Shown here: positions 8,360-16,937 of the stretch, one piece after another
How the letters are laid out: every line of letters begins with the position of its first letter
Numbering within the stretch: the first letter of the stretch is position 1
Assembly: GCA_030652215.1 (NCBI GenBank)
Contig: JAUSBC010000077.1
Coordinates: 1 to 40,250 of the forward strand
Direction of reading: 5' to 3'
DNA: 40,250 nucleotides
Source of the DNA: Sideroxyarcus sp.
GTDB lineage: Bacteria > Pseudomonadota > Gammaproteobacteria > Burkholderiales > Gallionellaceae
The notes under the pieces: generated by a model
Told to the model about the DNA's origin: nothing
Seen by the model: only the letters and a program-made list of their open reading frames with translations
The model's database searches: none
Program-made: the position numbers and the translations under genes

Positions 8360-9078
8360 GTGAACTTCGCACCGTCTCGCTGAAAAAACGCTATGGCTCC
8401 CGCACCGTGGTGCAGGATGTCTCCCTGTCCGTGAAAAGCGGCGAAGTGGTCGGCCTGCTCGGGCCGAACGGCGCGGGCAAGACCACCAGTTTCTATATGA
8501 TTGTCGGCCTGGTCGCGGCGGACGGCGGCGAGATATTCATCGACGACCAGGACATCACCCACCTGCCCATCCATCGCCGCGCGCGTCTCGGTCTGGCCTA
8601 TTTGCCGCAGGAAGCCTCCATTTTCCGCCGCCTGACCGTAACCGAGAATATCCAGGCCGTGCTGGAACTGCAGGGTTACGCGCCGGCCGAGATGAACTCG
8701 CGTCTGGAAACGCTGCTGAACGACCTGCATATCACCCATATCCGCGATAATCCCGCCATCAGCCTGTCCGGCGGCGAGCGGCGGCGCGTGGAAATTGCCC
8801 GCGCCCTGGCCACTGATCCGCATTTCATCCTGCTCGACGAGCCGTTTGCGGGCGTTGACCCTATCGCGGTGCTGGATATCCAGAAAATCATCCGCTTCCT
8901 CAAGGAACGCGGCATCGGCGTGCTCATTACCGACCACAACGTGCGCGAAATGCTGGGCATCTGCAACCGCGCTTACATCATCAACGCCGGTTCCGTGATG
9001 GCGGAGGGCAAGCCCGAGGAAATCATCTATAATGAGGGCGTGAGGAAGGTGTACTTGGGCGAGCACTTCAAGTTATAA
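8356..9078 (+). CDS. lptB: LPS export ABC transporter ATP-binding protein LptB
   Basis: Cytoplasmic ATPase that powers LPS extraction with LptF and LptG. The 240 residues contain the full nucleotide-binding set: Walker [10 protein letters not shown] (36-44), Q-loop [13 protein letters not shown] (83-95), signature LSGGERRR (137-144), Walker B FILLDEP (157-163) with catalytic Glu162, and switch His194 in ITDHNVRE. The FRRLTV.ENI segment is characteristic of LptB. lptF and lptG are not in the window, as is usual for this cluster. The next gene, rpoN, follows after 30 bases. Confidence 0.97.
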   Translation: MSELRTVSLKKRYGSRTVVQDVSLSVKSGEVVGLLGPNGAGKTTSFYMIVGLVAADGGEIFIDDQDITHLPIHRRARLGLAYLPQEASIFRRLTVTENIQAVLELQGYAPAEMNSRLETLLNDLHITHIRDNPAISLSGGERRRVEIARALATDPHFILLDEPFAGVDPIAVLDIQKIIRFLKERGIGVLITDHNVREMLGICNRAYIINAGSVMAEGKPEEIIYNEGVRKVYLGEHFKL

Positions 9079-9108
9079 GATAGCGCAGCCCCTCCGCCAA
9101 AACCAGCA

Positions 9109-10545
9109 ATGAAACATTCTCTCCAACTCAGGCAGTCCCAACAGCTGATGCTGACGCCCCAGTTGCAGCAGGCTATCAAGCTGCTGCAACTCTCCACGTT
9201 AGAAATCAATCAGGAAACTGCGCGCCTTTTGGACGAGAATCCTTTCCTCGAACGCGAGGACGACACCACCAACCAGACCTACAGCGGCAACAGCAGCAGC
9301 GACACACCCGCGCCGGCCGCCAGTACCGAAACCGCCAGTGCCCCGGCCGAAGCCGAGCCGCGCAATGACGGCAGCGACTGGCCGGAACCCTCTTTTGCCT
9401 CGTCTGCGTCTTCCTCCAGCCCGGACGATGAAGACGACGGCTATTCCGAAGTCGCGGCCGAAAAGCCCAGCATGCGCGAGCACTTACTCTGGGAATTGAA
9501 CATGAGCCAGATGGACGGGCGCGACAAGAAGCTGGTCGGCCTGCTGATCGACGCGCTGGACGAGAACGCCTACCTGTCGCAGCCGCTGGAAGAAATCTTC
9601 GAACTGCTGCCGCCGGAACTGGATGTCACGCTGGACGACTTGGAAACCGCGCTGGTGCAGTTGCAGTACCTGGACGCGCCTGGCATAGGCGCGCGCAACC
9701 TGAGCGAGTGCCTGGCGCTGCAACTGCGCGCCATGCCGGAAGACATTCCCGGGCGCGACCTGGCGCTGGCGCTGGTGACGAGTCACCTCGACCTGCTGGC
9801 CGCGCGCGACTTCAACAAGCTGAAAAAAGTCCTGCGCTGCGACGACGACGCCCTGCGCTGCGCGCAGGACCTGATCGTGCACCTGCAACCCAAACCCGGT
9901 TCCGCATTCGAACACCGCGCGGCGGACTATGTGGTGCCCGACGTACTGGTGGAGCGCCACGGCGGCATCTGGCGTGCGCGCCTGAATCCGGAAGCCATGC
10001 CGCGCCTGCGCATCAATCAGGTGTATGCCAACATCCTGCAGCAACGCAACGAAAAGAACGCGAACGAGATGGCCGGGCAATTGCAGGAAGCGCGCTGGTT
10101 CATCAAAAACCTGCAGCAGCGCTTCGAGACGATCCTGCGCGTGTCGCAGGCCATCGTCGAACGCCAGCGCCAGTTCTTCGAGCACGGCGACATCGCCATG
10201 CGTCCGCTGGTGCTGCGCGAGATCGCCGACCAGCTCGAACTGCACGAATCCACCATTTCGCGCGTGACCACGCAGAAGTTCATGCTCACCCCGCGCGGCA
10301 TCTACGAATTCAAGTATTTCTTCGGCAGCGGACTGGCGACGGAAGCAGGCGGCGCCTGTTCTTCCACCGCCATCCGCGCACTCATCAAGCAGCTGGTCAG
10401 CGAGGAAGACGCAAAACGTCCCCTCACCGACAGCCGCATGTCAGAAATCCTGGCACAGCAGGGCATTTTGGTCGCCCGCCGTACCGTGGCAAAATACCGC
10501 GAGGGGATGAACATCCTTCCGGTAAATCTTCGTAAATCACTCTAA
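9109..10545 (+). CDS. rpoN: RNA polymerase sigma-54 factor
   Basis: Alternative sigma factor recognising -24/-12 promoters and needing AAA+ activators. The 478 residues show region I, a glutamine- and leucine-rich N-terminus (LRQSQQLMLTPQLQQAIKLL). An acidic/Ser-Ala-rich region II follows (about 45-125), then the core-binding region III. The RpoN box ARRTVAKYRE (456-465) lies near the end. Its position after lptB and before hpf and ptsN is the conserved proteobacterial order. Two strong sigma-54 promoters occur in this same window (2624-2639 and 38926-38941), as does one AAA+ activator (37446-38783). Confidence 0.98.
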   Translation: MKHSLQLRQSQQLMLTPQLQQAIKLLQLSTLEINQETARLLDENPFLEREDDTTNQTYSGNSSSDTPAPAASTETASAPAEAEPRNDGSDWPEPSFASSASSSSPDDEDDGYSEVAAEKPSMREHLLWELNMSQMDGRDKKLVGLLIDALDENAYLSQPLEEIFELLPPELDVTLDDLETALVQLQYLDAPGIGARNLSECLALQLRAMPEDIPGRDLALALVTSHLDLLAARDFNKLKKVLRCDDDALRCAQDLIVHLQPKPGSAFEHRAADYVVPDVLVERHGGIWRARLNPEAMPRLRINQVYANILQQRNEKNANEMAGQLQEARWFIKNLQQRFETILRVSQAIVERQRQFFEHGDIAMRPLVLREIADQLELHESTISRVTTQKFMLTPRGIYEFKYFFGSGLATEAGGACSSTAIRALIKQLVSEEDAKRPLTDSRMSEILAQQGILVARRTVAKYREGMNILPVNLRKSL

Positions 10546-10561
10546 CCAAAAGGAGCAGGCC

Positions 10562-10885
10562 ATGAACCTCAACCTCACAGGACGTCACCTCGAAATCACC
10601 CCGGCCATCCGCGAGCACGTACTCAGCAAGCTCGACAAGGTCAAACGCCATTTCGACAACGTGATCGACATCAACGTGATCCTGTCTGTGGACAAGCTGG
10701 TGCAAAAGGCCGAAGCCAACGTCCATGTTTCCGGCAAAGCCATCTTCGCCGAGACCTCGGACAGCAACCTGTATGTGGCCATCGACGCGCTGGTCGATTC
10801 TCTGGACCGCCAAGTGCTGAAGCACAAGGAAAAGGGCACCGCACGCCGTCACGACGAGACCGGCAAGCAAGTCTCGGCGGACTGA
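10562..10885 (+). CDS. hpf: Ribosome hibernation promoting factor (short form)
   Basis: Small ribosome-binding protein that helps form inactive ribosomes in stationary phase. The 107 residues match the short HPF/YfiA fold: MNLNLTGRHLEITPAIREHV, a central FDNVIDINVILSVDK and the YVAIDALVDSLDRQVLKHKEK helix. The long C-terminal dimerisation domain is absent. A strong AAGGAG ribosome site precedes the ATG. The gene lies 16 bases after rpoN and is followed by a terminator, so it ends the kdsD-to-hpf transcript. Confidence 0.95.
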   Translation: MNLNLTGRHLEITPAIREHVLSKLDKVKRHFDNVIDINVILSVDKLVQKAEANVHVSGKAIFAETSDSNLYVAIDALVDSLDRQVLKHKEKGTARRHDETGKQVSAD

Positions 10886-10892
10886 AGTGACA

Positions 10893-10924
10893 GGGGCAAC
10901 CGGAAGCGGTTGCCCCGATTTTTT
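10893..10924 (+). terminator. Rho-independent terminator after hpf
   Basis: Perfect 10-bp stem GGGGCAACCG/CGGTTGCCCC (10893-10902 and 10907-10916), GAAG loop, then a T-rich run. It separates the kds-lpt-rpoN-hpf unit from ptsN. Confidence 0.93.
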
Positions 10925-10941
10925 GTATTGGTAAATCGCCC

Positions 10942-11397
10942 ATGAGTCTAATCAGCAAGATTTTGACCCCCGAATGCGTATTGCTGGATAACGAATCCGC
11001 CAGCAAGAAGCGCGTTTTCGAACGAGTCGGATTGTTGTTCGAGAACACGCTGCAAATCGCGCGCAGCCAGGTGTTCGACAGCCTGTTCGCGCGCGAAAAA
11101 CTCGGCTCCACCGGGCTGGGACAAGGCGTGGCCATTCCGCATGGCCGCGTAAAAGGCCTGCGCGACGCCGCTGCAGCCTTCATCAAGATGCAGAACCCCA
11201 TCCCTTTCGATGCACCGGACGGACTGCCGGTGAATTTCATTTTCGTGCTGCTCGTGCCGGAACGGGCCACCGACCTGCATTTGCAGTTGCTGGGGGAACT
11301 GGCGCAGATGTTCAGCGACCAGACCTTCCGCGAGCGCTTGCAGGCCACCGACGACCCTGCAGCCATTTACCAGCTGTTTGCCGACTGGCAGGGTTGA
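10942..11397 (+). CDS. ptsN: Nitrogen-PTS EIIA component PtsN
   Basis: EIIA-Ntr protein of the nitrogen phosphotransferase system, a phosphorylation-dependent regulator of K+ transport and nitrogen/carbon balance. The product is 151 residues, single domain. The active-site His67 lies in GVAIPHGR (62-69). The LGSTGLGQG loop and the C-terminal RLQATDDPAAIYQLF helix are typical. The ribosome site is weak. The gene lies between the hpf terminator and hprK. No ptsO (NPr) or ptsP (EI-Ntr) occurs in the window, so the phosphate donor must be encoded elsewhere. Confidence 0.95.
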   Translation: MSLISKILTPECVLLDNESASKKRVFERVGLLFENTLQIARSQVFDSLFAREKLGSTGLGQGVAIPHGRVKGLRDAAAAFIKMQNPIPFDAPDGLPVNFIFVLLVPERATDLHLQLLGELAQMFSDQTFRERLQATDDPAAIYQLFADWQG

Positions 11398-11494
11398 GCC
11401 GACCCAAATGCCTCCGGCCATTCGGATTTCCACACCGGACATGGCACGCGACAATGCGCTACGCCGCATAGCCGGATTTTGAGGAGTAAATGCA

Positions 11495-12430
11495 ATGGCA
11501 CAGGTCAACATCCAGCAGTTGTTCGAGGACAAACAGGAGCGCCTGGGACTGACCTGGGTGGGCGGCGCCAAGGGTGCGGACCGCATGCTGGAAAGCGACA
11601 CCGTCAACGCCTCGAACCGCGGCCTGATCGGCCACATGAACCTGATCCACCCGAACTGGGTGCAGGTATTGAGCAGCACCGAACTGGATTTCCTGCACGC
11701 GCTGTCCCCGTCCGAACTCTCCACTTCCCTCACGCAACTTGAACAGGGCGAACCGCTGTGCCTGATCGTGGCCGGCGAAACCGATATCCCGAAAGGCTTG
11801 CTGGATTTCGCGAACCGTTCCCACACCCCGCTGTTCCGCTCGCCGCTAGGCAGCGTGCAACTGATGTGGATGATCCGCCATTACATTGTCAAGGCGCTGG
11901 CCGATTCCACCGCCCGCCACGGTGTATTTTTGGACGTGCTGGGCGTGGGCGTGATGATCACCGGCGACAGCGGCGTGGGCAAAAGCGAACTGGCACTGGA
12001 ACTCATCACACGCGGCAGCGGCCTGGTGGCCGACGACGTCACCGAGCTGTACCGCATTTCGCCCGAAACGCTGGAAGGCCGCTGCCCTGAATTGCTGCGC
12101 GACTTCCTCGAAGTGCGCGGCCTGGGCATGCTCAACATCCGCACCATGTTCGGCGAAACCGCCGTGCGCCGCAAAAAGAGCCTCAAGCTCATCGTTCACC
12201 TGTATCGCCCGCCGCACGACGACCTGTCCAAGCTGGAGCGCCTGCCCGCTTCCGGTTTCGAGGATATCCTCGGCGTGAAGATCAAGAAAGTGGAACTGCC
12301 CGTGATGGCCGGCCGCAACCTCGCCGTGCTGGTCGAAGCCGCCGCGCGCAATTTCGTGCTGCAGCAGCGCGGCATCGACACCATGCAACAATTCATCTCG
12401 CGGCAGGAACTGCTGATGCAGGAGCAGTGA
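11495..12430 (+). CDS. hprK: HPr kinase/phosphorylase
   Basis: Bifunctional Ser kinase/phosphorylase acting on HPr-type proteins and controlling carbon regulation. The 311 residues consist of an N-terminal regulatory domain (1-130) and a catalytic domain. The catalytic domain has Walker A GDSGVGKS (157-164), His142 in RHGVFLDV, Asp180-Asp181 and the family signature [15 protein letters not shown] (206-220). A GAGGAG ribosome site precedes the ATG at 11495. The stop codon overlaps a possible GTG start of rapZ. A 97-base gap after ptsN has no clear promoter. Confidence 0.96.
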   Translation: MAQVNIQQLFEDKQERLGLTWVGGAKGADRMLESDTVNASNRGLIGHMNLIHPNWVQVLSSTELDFLHALSPSELSTSLTQLEQGEPLCLIVAGETDIPKGLLDFANRSHTPLFRSPLGSVQLMWMIRHYIVKALADSTARHGVFLDVLGVGVMITGDSGVGKSELALELITRGSGLVADDVTELYRISPETLEGRCPELLRDFLEVRGLGMLNIRTMFGETAVRRKKSLKLIVHLYRPPHDDLSKLERLPASGFEDILGVKIKKVELPVMAGRNLAVLVEAAARNFVLQQRGIDTMQQFISRQELLMQEQ

Positions 12431-12432
12431 AC

Positions 12433-13278
12433 ATGCAGCTCTTTCTCATCAGCGGTCTATCCGGCTCCGGCAAAAGCGTTGCACTGAACGTGCTGGAGGA
12501 CAGCGGTTATTACTGCGTGGACAACCTGCCCGCCGAACTGCTGCATGTGCTAACCAACAACCTCAAGTTGGCCGGCGTCAGCCGGGTTGCCGTGAGCGTC
12601 GACGTGCGCAGCGGCAACAGCGTCGTACTGCTGCCGCAATACATCGACAAATTGAAACAACAGGGCGTGGACGTGCACGTGCTGTTCCTCGACGCGAAAA
12701 GCGAAACGCTGGTCAAACGCTTCTCCGAAACGCGCCGCCTGCATCCCCTTAACGACGGCAACAAGACCCTGCTGGAGTGCGTGGCGCACGAGCGCGAACT
12801 GCTGGCCGAGATCGCCAATATCGGCCACCACATCGACACCAGCGAACTCAACGCCAATGCCCTGCGCGCCTGGATCAAGCAATTCATCACGCTGGACCGC
12901 GCGCGCCTGACACTGCTGTTCGAATCCTTCGGTTTCAAGAACGGACTGCCGCTGGATGCCGACCTGGTGTTTGACGTGCGCTGTCTGCCCAACCCGCATT
13001 ACGACCCCGTACTGCGTCCGCTGACCGGACGCGATAAACCGGTGATCGACTTTCTGGAAGGCACGCCGCTGGTGCAGAAAATGTATGCCGACATCCGCGA
13101 CTTCGTCGAAAGCTGGCTGCCCCATTTCGTCGCTGACAACCGCAGCTACCTTACCGTCGCCATCGGCTGCACCGGCGGGCAGCACCGCTCGGTGTATTTC
13201 GCCGAGAAGCTGGCGGCGCATTTCAAGACGCAGCAGCAAGTGCTGTTGCGCCACCGCGAACTTCCGCCGCAACCCTAG
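12433..13278 (+). CDS. rapZ: RNase adapter protein RapZ
   Basis: P-loop RNA-binding protein. In enterobacteria it guides RNase E to a small RNA that controls amino-sugar synthesis; in this lineage the target is unknown. The 281 residues have Walker A GLSGSGKS (8-15), the YCVDNLP motif, DTSE, FESFGFK.G and [10 protein letters not shown]. The C-terminal domain carries [19 protein letters not shown]. The ATG at 12433 gives the usual MQLFLISG start. A GTG at 12427 would overlap the hprK stop by four bases and add two residues. The gene is tightly coupled to hprK. Confidence 0.95.
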   Translation: MQLFLISGLSGSGKSVALNVLEDSGYYCVDNLPAELLHVLTNNLKLAGVSRVAVSVDVRSGNSVVLLPQYIDKLKQQGVDVHVLFLDAKSETLVKRFSETRRLHPLNDGNKTLLECVAHERELLAEIANIGHHIDTSELNANALRAWIKQFITLDRARLTLLFESFGFKNGLPLDADLVFDVRCLPNPHYDPVLRPLTGRDKPVIDFLEGTPLVQKMYADIRDFVESWLPHFVADNRSYLTVAIGCTGGQHRSVYFAEKLAAHFKTQQQVLLRHRELPPQP

Positions 13279-13280
13279 TT

Positions 13281-13655
13281 GTGTTTTCACCGCGCCACAT
13301 CAAACCCGGCGACTATTTCACTTTGCTGCTGGGCGCACTGTGCACCGTATGGGTATCGGTCGCGCTCTGGTCGGGCGGCCCCGCCGACAAAGCGCTCATC
13401 CGCAGCGGCGGCAAGATATTCGCCGAAGTGCCCCTGTCGCGCGACCCGCAGATCGAAGTGCCCGGCCCGCTCGGCACCAGCATCGTCACCATCGAAAAAC
13501 GCAAAGCCCGCATCAGCAGCGACCCCAGCCCCAGGCAATACTGCGTGCGCCAGGGCTGGATACAGCAAGCAGGAGAAATCTCGGTGTGTCTGCCGAATGA
13601 AGTCAGCGTGGAACTGACGGGCGGTGAGAAGAAATATGACAGCCTTAACTACTAG
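13281..13655 (+). CDS. NusG domain II-containing protein
   Basis: Small single-span protein of 124 residues. One membrane helix (about 11-32) is followed by an exported domain resembling the NusG_II fold (GPLGTSIVTIEKRKARISS, then YCVRQGWI and VCLPNEVSVELTG). Members of this family commonly lie beside Gx transporter genes, as here, which supports the call. The start is GTG at 13281, two bases after the rapZ stop. The function is not established; a role with the following transporter is inferred only from neighbourhood. Confidence 0.8.
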   Translation: MFSPRHIKPGDYFTLLLGALCTVWVSVALWSGGPADKALIRSGGKIFAEVPLSRDPQIEVPGPLGTSIVTIEKRKARISSDPSPRQYCVRQGWIQQAGEISVCLPNEVSVELTGGEKKYDSLNY

Positions 13656-13804
13656 GATTTAGGAATTGGGATTTAGGATTTTGGAAACTCCGACCCCCTC
13701 TAACTCCCCCTTGCAAGGGGGAGAACGAAGCCGCTCCTCCCCTGACAAGGGGAGGCCGGGAGGGGTTGGTTTTCCCCAAATCCAAAATCCAAAATCCAAA
13801 ATCC
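13654..13804. repeat. Nested-palindrome repeat at the 5' end of the Gx gene
   Basis: The left edge (13654-13685) carries AGGATTT-type units and the right edge (13774-13804) carries AATCCAA units in inverted sense. The interior holds two hairpins: a perfect 20-base palindrome CTCCCCCTTGCAAGGGGGAG, and CCTCCCCT-GACA-AGGGGAGG. The whole block looks like an inserted intergenic repeat. It stays open in the reading frame of the downstream gene. Confidence 0.75.
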
Positions 13805-14346
13805 TGCTAAACACCACCCCCGAAGACCACCACATCGCCAAAATGGCCGCAGTCGCACTCGGCCTCACCGTGCTGGAAAACGCCATCCCCTCGCCGCTGC
13901 CCGGCGTCAAACCGGGGCTGGCAAACATCGTCACGCTCGTTGTGCTCGCGCGTTTCGGCTGGAAGGCGGCGGTTTGGGTGTCGTTGCTGCGCGTGCTTGC
14001 GGGTAGCCTGCTGTTCGGCAACTTTCTTGCGCCGGGATTCTTTCTGAGCCTGTCCGGCGCCGTGTGCAGCCTTGCCGTGCTGGCGTTTTCCATGCACCTG
14101 CCCAAACACTTCTTCGGCCCGGTGACACACAGCATCCTCGCCGCCTTCGCCCACATCGCCGGGCAGATGGCCGTGGTTTATCTGTGGCTCATCCCGCACA
14201 GCGGAATTGCCTATCTGATTCCGATTTTCGCCACGGCTGCACTGGTGTTCGGCACGGTGAACGGATTGATTGCGGCGCGATTCATGGATGAAACGCGATC
14301 CTCTCCCGGCAAGGGAAAGGGAAGTGCTACAAATATTCAGGGATGA
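13666..14346 (+). CDS. Gx transporter family membrane protein
   Basis: Membrane protein of the Gx/heptaprenyl-diphosphate-synthase-component-I-like family, a small ECF-type S-component fold. Five to six hydrophobic helices follow the hallmark LENAIPSPLPGVKPGLANIV. The family-like sequence begins at about LNTTPEDHHIAK, codon 13804 onward. No normal start codon exists there. The first in-frame ATG is 13843 (167 residues) and would cut off this conserved segment. The TTG at 13666 gives 226 residues, but its first 46 codons lie inside a palindromic repeat. I list the longer frame and regard the start as unresolved (TTG 13666, CTG 13804 or ATG 13843). The substrate is unknown. Confidence 0.75.
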   Translation: MGFRILETPTPSNSPLQGGERSRSSPDKGRPGGVGFPQIQNPKSKILLNTTPEDHHIAKMAAVALGLTVLENAIPSPLPGVKPGLANIVTLVVLARFGWKAAVWVSLLRVLAGSLLFGNFLAPGFFLSLSGAVCSLAVLAFSMHLPKHFFGPVTHSILAAFAHIAGQMAVVYLWLIPHSGIAYLIPIFATAALVFGTVNGLIAARFMDETRSSPGKGKGSATNIQG

Positions 14347-14356
14347 AAACGGGATG

Positions 14357-14379
14357 CACCGGATCGGACAGATCCGGTG
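14357..14379. terminator. Hairpin between convergent genes, possible terminator
   Basis: A 9-bp perfect stem CACCGGATC/GATCCGGTG with a 5-base loop lies between the Gx gene and the convergent lipoprotein gene. The T-tract is poor on both strands, so termination is only likely by position. Confidence 0.5.
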
Positions 14380-14384
14380 GTTTG

Positions 14385-15746
14385 CTAGTCGGCGTACAGG
14401 TTAACTCCGCCCGCACCCACGGTCAGGTAGTCGAAAAGACCGCCTGTGGCGACCGCGTGGAGCGGAGATGCGGAGACGGGAGACGGTGTCACTTGCGTCC
14501 AGGTCACCGCGCCGTTACCCGTGGTAGTGCCGGTATTGTAGTAGTCGCTATAGTAAACGTTGCCATCATCGGCGACAGCGACGAAACGGCGCCCGGTGGA
14601 ATAAGTGATCGAAGTCAAATTACTGGTAGACAAAATGCCGGTGGTGGTGAGCTGGGTCCAGTTGATTCCGTTCTCGCTGGTGAGCACCGTCCCGCCTGCC
14701 CCGACGGCAACAAATATACTGTTCCCGGAGGCGTTCAGTCCGCCATACGTCACCGCTTTGAGGTCGGGCGTGCCGGTGCATGAACAGGTGCCGGCCAGCC
14801 AGTTGACGCCGCTGTCCGTGCTGTAAAGCAAAGTACGCGATGCGCCGACCGCCACAAACACGTTTTGTGCAAGCGTGCTGTTCCCGTAGGCTGCGCCATA
14901 CAGCGAGATGGCTGTCGCGGCGGACGGAACGGCAGTCGCAACCGTCCAGAGAGCCCCCCCGTCGGCGTTGTAAATGATCTTGCCGTGGTCTCCGGCGGCA
15001 ATGCTGACGCCCGCACCATTGTTCGCCACCGCATGCAGATGTTCATTCGTTCCGCTGGTGTGCTCCGTCCACACGGCGTCCACGGACGGTACATTGGCAA
15101 TCACTTTCCCGCCCGCGCCCACCGCCACAAATTTCGCACGCGCAACATCATAGTTCACTGCATTGAAATTCGTAGCAGACAAGGGATTCGTCAATGCGGT
15201 CCAGACTATTTCGGTCAACCCGGTAGCGGCAGCATTGGTATTCACAACGCCCGAATACAGCGCCCCGCCCTCCCCCGCAGCCACAAACTTGGTGCCGGAA
15301 GCCCCGTAGGCCACGCCGCGCAAAACGGTGGTGCCCGGAATGACGGCTGTAACCGGCGCATTCCATGTTGCTCCCGCTTTTCTCGGCGTACCCGAAACCG
15401 CCAACGATCCCGCCCCGCCCGGCCCGCCATCCGTCCTGCCGTTGATCGAAAAGGAATAAGGCAAATCGTTGACCAAACTCGCTACCGTTGCAGGCGAAGT
15501 CACGTTCAGATCGGAAAGACACAGCGGCATCGACGAACAATTCTCCGGGGTGACGCCGCTGCCGTTCGCACGGAATAACCAGTATTCCACGCCTGGCACA
15601 GTGTCCCATGTAACAACCGCCCTGCTATCCTTGGCCACAACCACGACATTGTTTGGCGGAGGCGCCGAGCTGCCGCCAGTGCCGATGCAACCCTGCATAA
15701 TAATGGCGGCAAATGCCGCCACAGGAAATCCTAAATATCGTTTCAT
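14385..15746 (-). CDS. Beta-propeller lipoprotein
   Basis: A 453-residue exported protein. The start at 15746 (MKRYLGFPVAAFAA) gives a signal peptide ending MQGC-IGTGG, a weak lipobox with Cys at about residue 20. A region near 30-105 resembles a fibronectin-III-like domain (VVTWDTVPGVEYWLFR). Seven imperfect units built around FVAVG.GG then follow (KFVAAGEGG, KFVAVGAGG, SIAAGDHGK, VFVAVGAS, IFVAVGAGG, RFVAVADDG, YLTVGAGG), consistent with a seven-bladed propeller of the BNR/Ycf48-like type. No enzyme motif is visible. It is probably an envelope-anchored binding protein. The composition is Gly/Ala/Thr/Asn-rich, unlike the neighbouring housekeeping genes, and the gene is isolated. Confidence 0.75.
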   Translation of the reverse strand: MKRYLGFPVAAFAAIIMQGCIGTGGSSAPPPNNVVVVAKDSRAVVTWDTVPGVEYWLFRANGSGVTPENCSSMPLCLSDLNVTSPATVASLVNDLPYSFSINGRTDGGPGGAGSLAVSGTPRKAGATWNAPVTAVIPGTTVLRGVAYGASGTKFVAAGEGGALYSGVVNTNAAATGLTEIVWTALTNPLSATNFNAVNYDVARAKFVAVGAGGKVIANVPSVDAVWTEHTSGTNEHLHAVANNGAGVSIAAGDHGKIIYNADGGALWTVATAVPSAATAISLYGAAYGNSTLAQNVFVAVGASRTLLYSTDSGVNWLAGTCSCTGTPDLKAVTYGGLNASGNSIFVAVGAGGTVLTSENGINWTQLTTTGILSTSNLTSITYSTGRRFVAVADDGNVYYSDYYNTGTTTGNGAVTWTQVTPSPVSASPLHAVATGGLFDYLTVGAGGVNLYAD

Positions 15747-15945
15747 TTTCAGTAGCTCGCAATAAAGACCGAATCGAAAAACCATGCACAAACTCAATGC
15801 CGCATTTTAGATCAACGTCGCAGGCGCTGCCCAATTCTTTACGCGCTCTTACCCCGCGCCAACCGAAGAGACTAGCCGAACCGCAGGCGCATACATTAGA
15901 GTGTCAGCCAGACGCGAAATCCATAGCACCCACAAGGATTAACAA

Positions 15946-16545
15946 ATGAAAACCATATGCCTGGCCTTAACCGGCGCCTCCGGCCTGCCCTACGGCATGC
16001 GCCTGCTCGAATGCCTGCTGCAAAGCGGCCAGCGCGTGCATCTGGTGTATTCGCAAGCCGCACAAATCGTCGCCAAACAGGAACTCGACTTCACCCTACC
16101 CAGCCGCCCGCAGGACGCGGAGCAGTTGTTCAAGGAACGCTTCGGCAAATTCAGCGGCGAACTCAAAGTATTCGGCATCCAGGACTGGTACGCCCCCATG
16201 GCCTCCGGCTCCAACCCCGGCGATGCGATGGTGGTGTGTCCCTGCACCATGGGCACGCTGGGCAAAATCGCGGGCGGCATCAGCGACGATCTGATCTGCC
16301 GGGCGGCGGATGTGATGCTCAAGGAGAAGCGGACTTTGATCTTGGTGCCGAGGGAGATGCCGTTTTCGGCAATTCATCTGGAGAACATGCTGAAGCTGGC
16401 GCATGCGGGGGCGGTGATCATGCCGCCGAATCCGGGGTTTTATCATCATCCGCACAGTGTTCAGGAGATTGTGGATTTTGTGGTGGCGAGGATATTGGAT
16501 CACCTTGGGGTGGAGCAGAGTTTGATGAAGAAGTGGGGAGAGTGA
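15946..16545 (+). CDS. ubiX: Flavin prenyltransferase UbiX
   Basis: Makes the prenylated FMN cofactor used by UbiD decarboxylase in ubiquinone synthesis. The 199 residues have the family start CLALTGASGLPYGMRLLECL, the central MVVCPCTMGTLGKIAGGISDDLICRAADV block given here in pieces: VVCPCTMGTLGKIA and DDLICRAADV. LVPREMPFSAIHLENML and PNPGFYHHPHSV follow. An AAGGA ribosome site precedes the ATG. From about 16310 to the stop the codons shift sharply from C-ending to G/T-ending (AGG, GGG, TTG, GAG), unlike the first part of the gene. The reading frame itself is intact. Confidence 0.95.
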   Translation: MKTICLALTGASGLPYGMRLLECLLQSGQRVHLVYSQAAQIVAKQELDFTLPSRPQDAEQLFKERFGKFSGELKVFGIQDWYAPMASGSNPGDAMVVCPCTMGTLGKIAGGISDDLICRAADVMLKEKRTLILVPREMPFSAIHLENMLKLAHAGAVIMPPNPGFYHHPHSVQEIVDFVVARILDHLGVEQSLMKKWGE

Positions 16546-16618
16546 GGGTGTCTTGGTTCCCTCTCCCTCTGGGTGTGGGCTAGGTTGTGGGAAGGCTCGT
16601 TGTGTTTGCTCATATCTT
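16546..16618. other. Spacer between ubiX and the repeat island
   Basis: Short spacer with a CCCTCTCCCTCTGGG-type tract. No gene, promoter or terminator was recognised. Confidence 0.5.
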
Positions 16619-16840
16619 AAAACCAACACCGTCGGGGGTTGCCCGACAGCTAGTCACTTTTTCTTGCTTCGCCAAAGAAAAAGTAACCAAAAAGAAGGCG
16701 ACCCCAGCGCTCCGCCCCTTCGGGGTTCCCTGCGTTGCTCGACTGGTCAGGCGACTGCGGAACTCGCGCTACGCGCTCAGACAGTCCTCGCCGAAATCCC
16801 CTGACCAGCCTCCGCTACTCGGCGGCGCACAGGGGAAGGA
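16619..16840 (+). repeat. Left copy of the island-bounding repeat
   Basis: Begins AAAACCAACACCGTCGGGGG and shares its head (through GCCCCTTCGGGGTTCCCT) and its tail (CGGCGGCGCACAGGGG) with the inverted copy at 18112-18358. The centres differ. Each copy has internal palindromic character. Short frames inside are repeat-encoded and not treated as genes. Confidence 0.8.
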
Positions 16841-16858
16841 AAACAAAATTCAACCCCA

Positions 16859-16885
16859 TAGTGTGGGCACTTCGTGCCCACACTA
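16859..16885. repeat. REP-type hairpin
   Basis: Perfect 12-bp inverted repeat TAGTGTGGGCAC/GTGCCCACACTA with a 3-base loop, on the inner side of the left repeat copy. A related hairpin (GTGGGCAC...GTGCCCAC) lies outside the right copy near 18375-18402. Confidence 0.7.
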
Positions 16886-16900
16886 CATGGCGGGCCAACA

Positions 16901-16924
16901 AAAAAACCGCCCTTTCGGGCGGCC
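16901..16924 (-). terminator. Terminator of the KilA-N gene
   Basis: On the minus strand, stem CCGCCC/GGGCGG with a GAAA loop is followed by seven T residues. It lies just past the KilA-N stop codon. Confidence 0.88.
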
Positions 16925-16937
16925 CTATTTTTCACAT

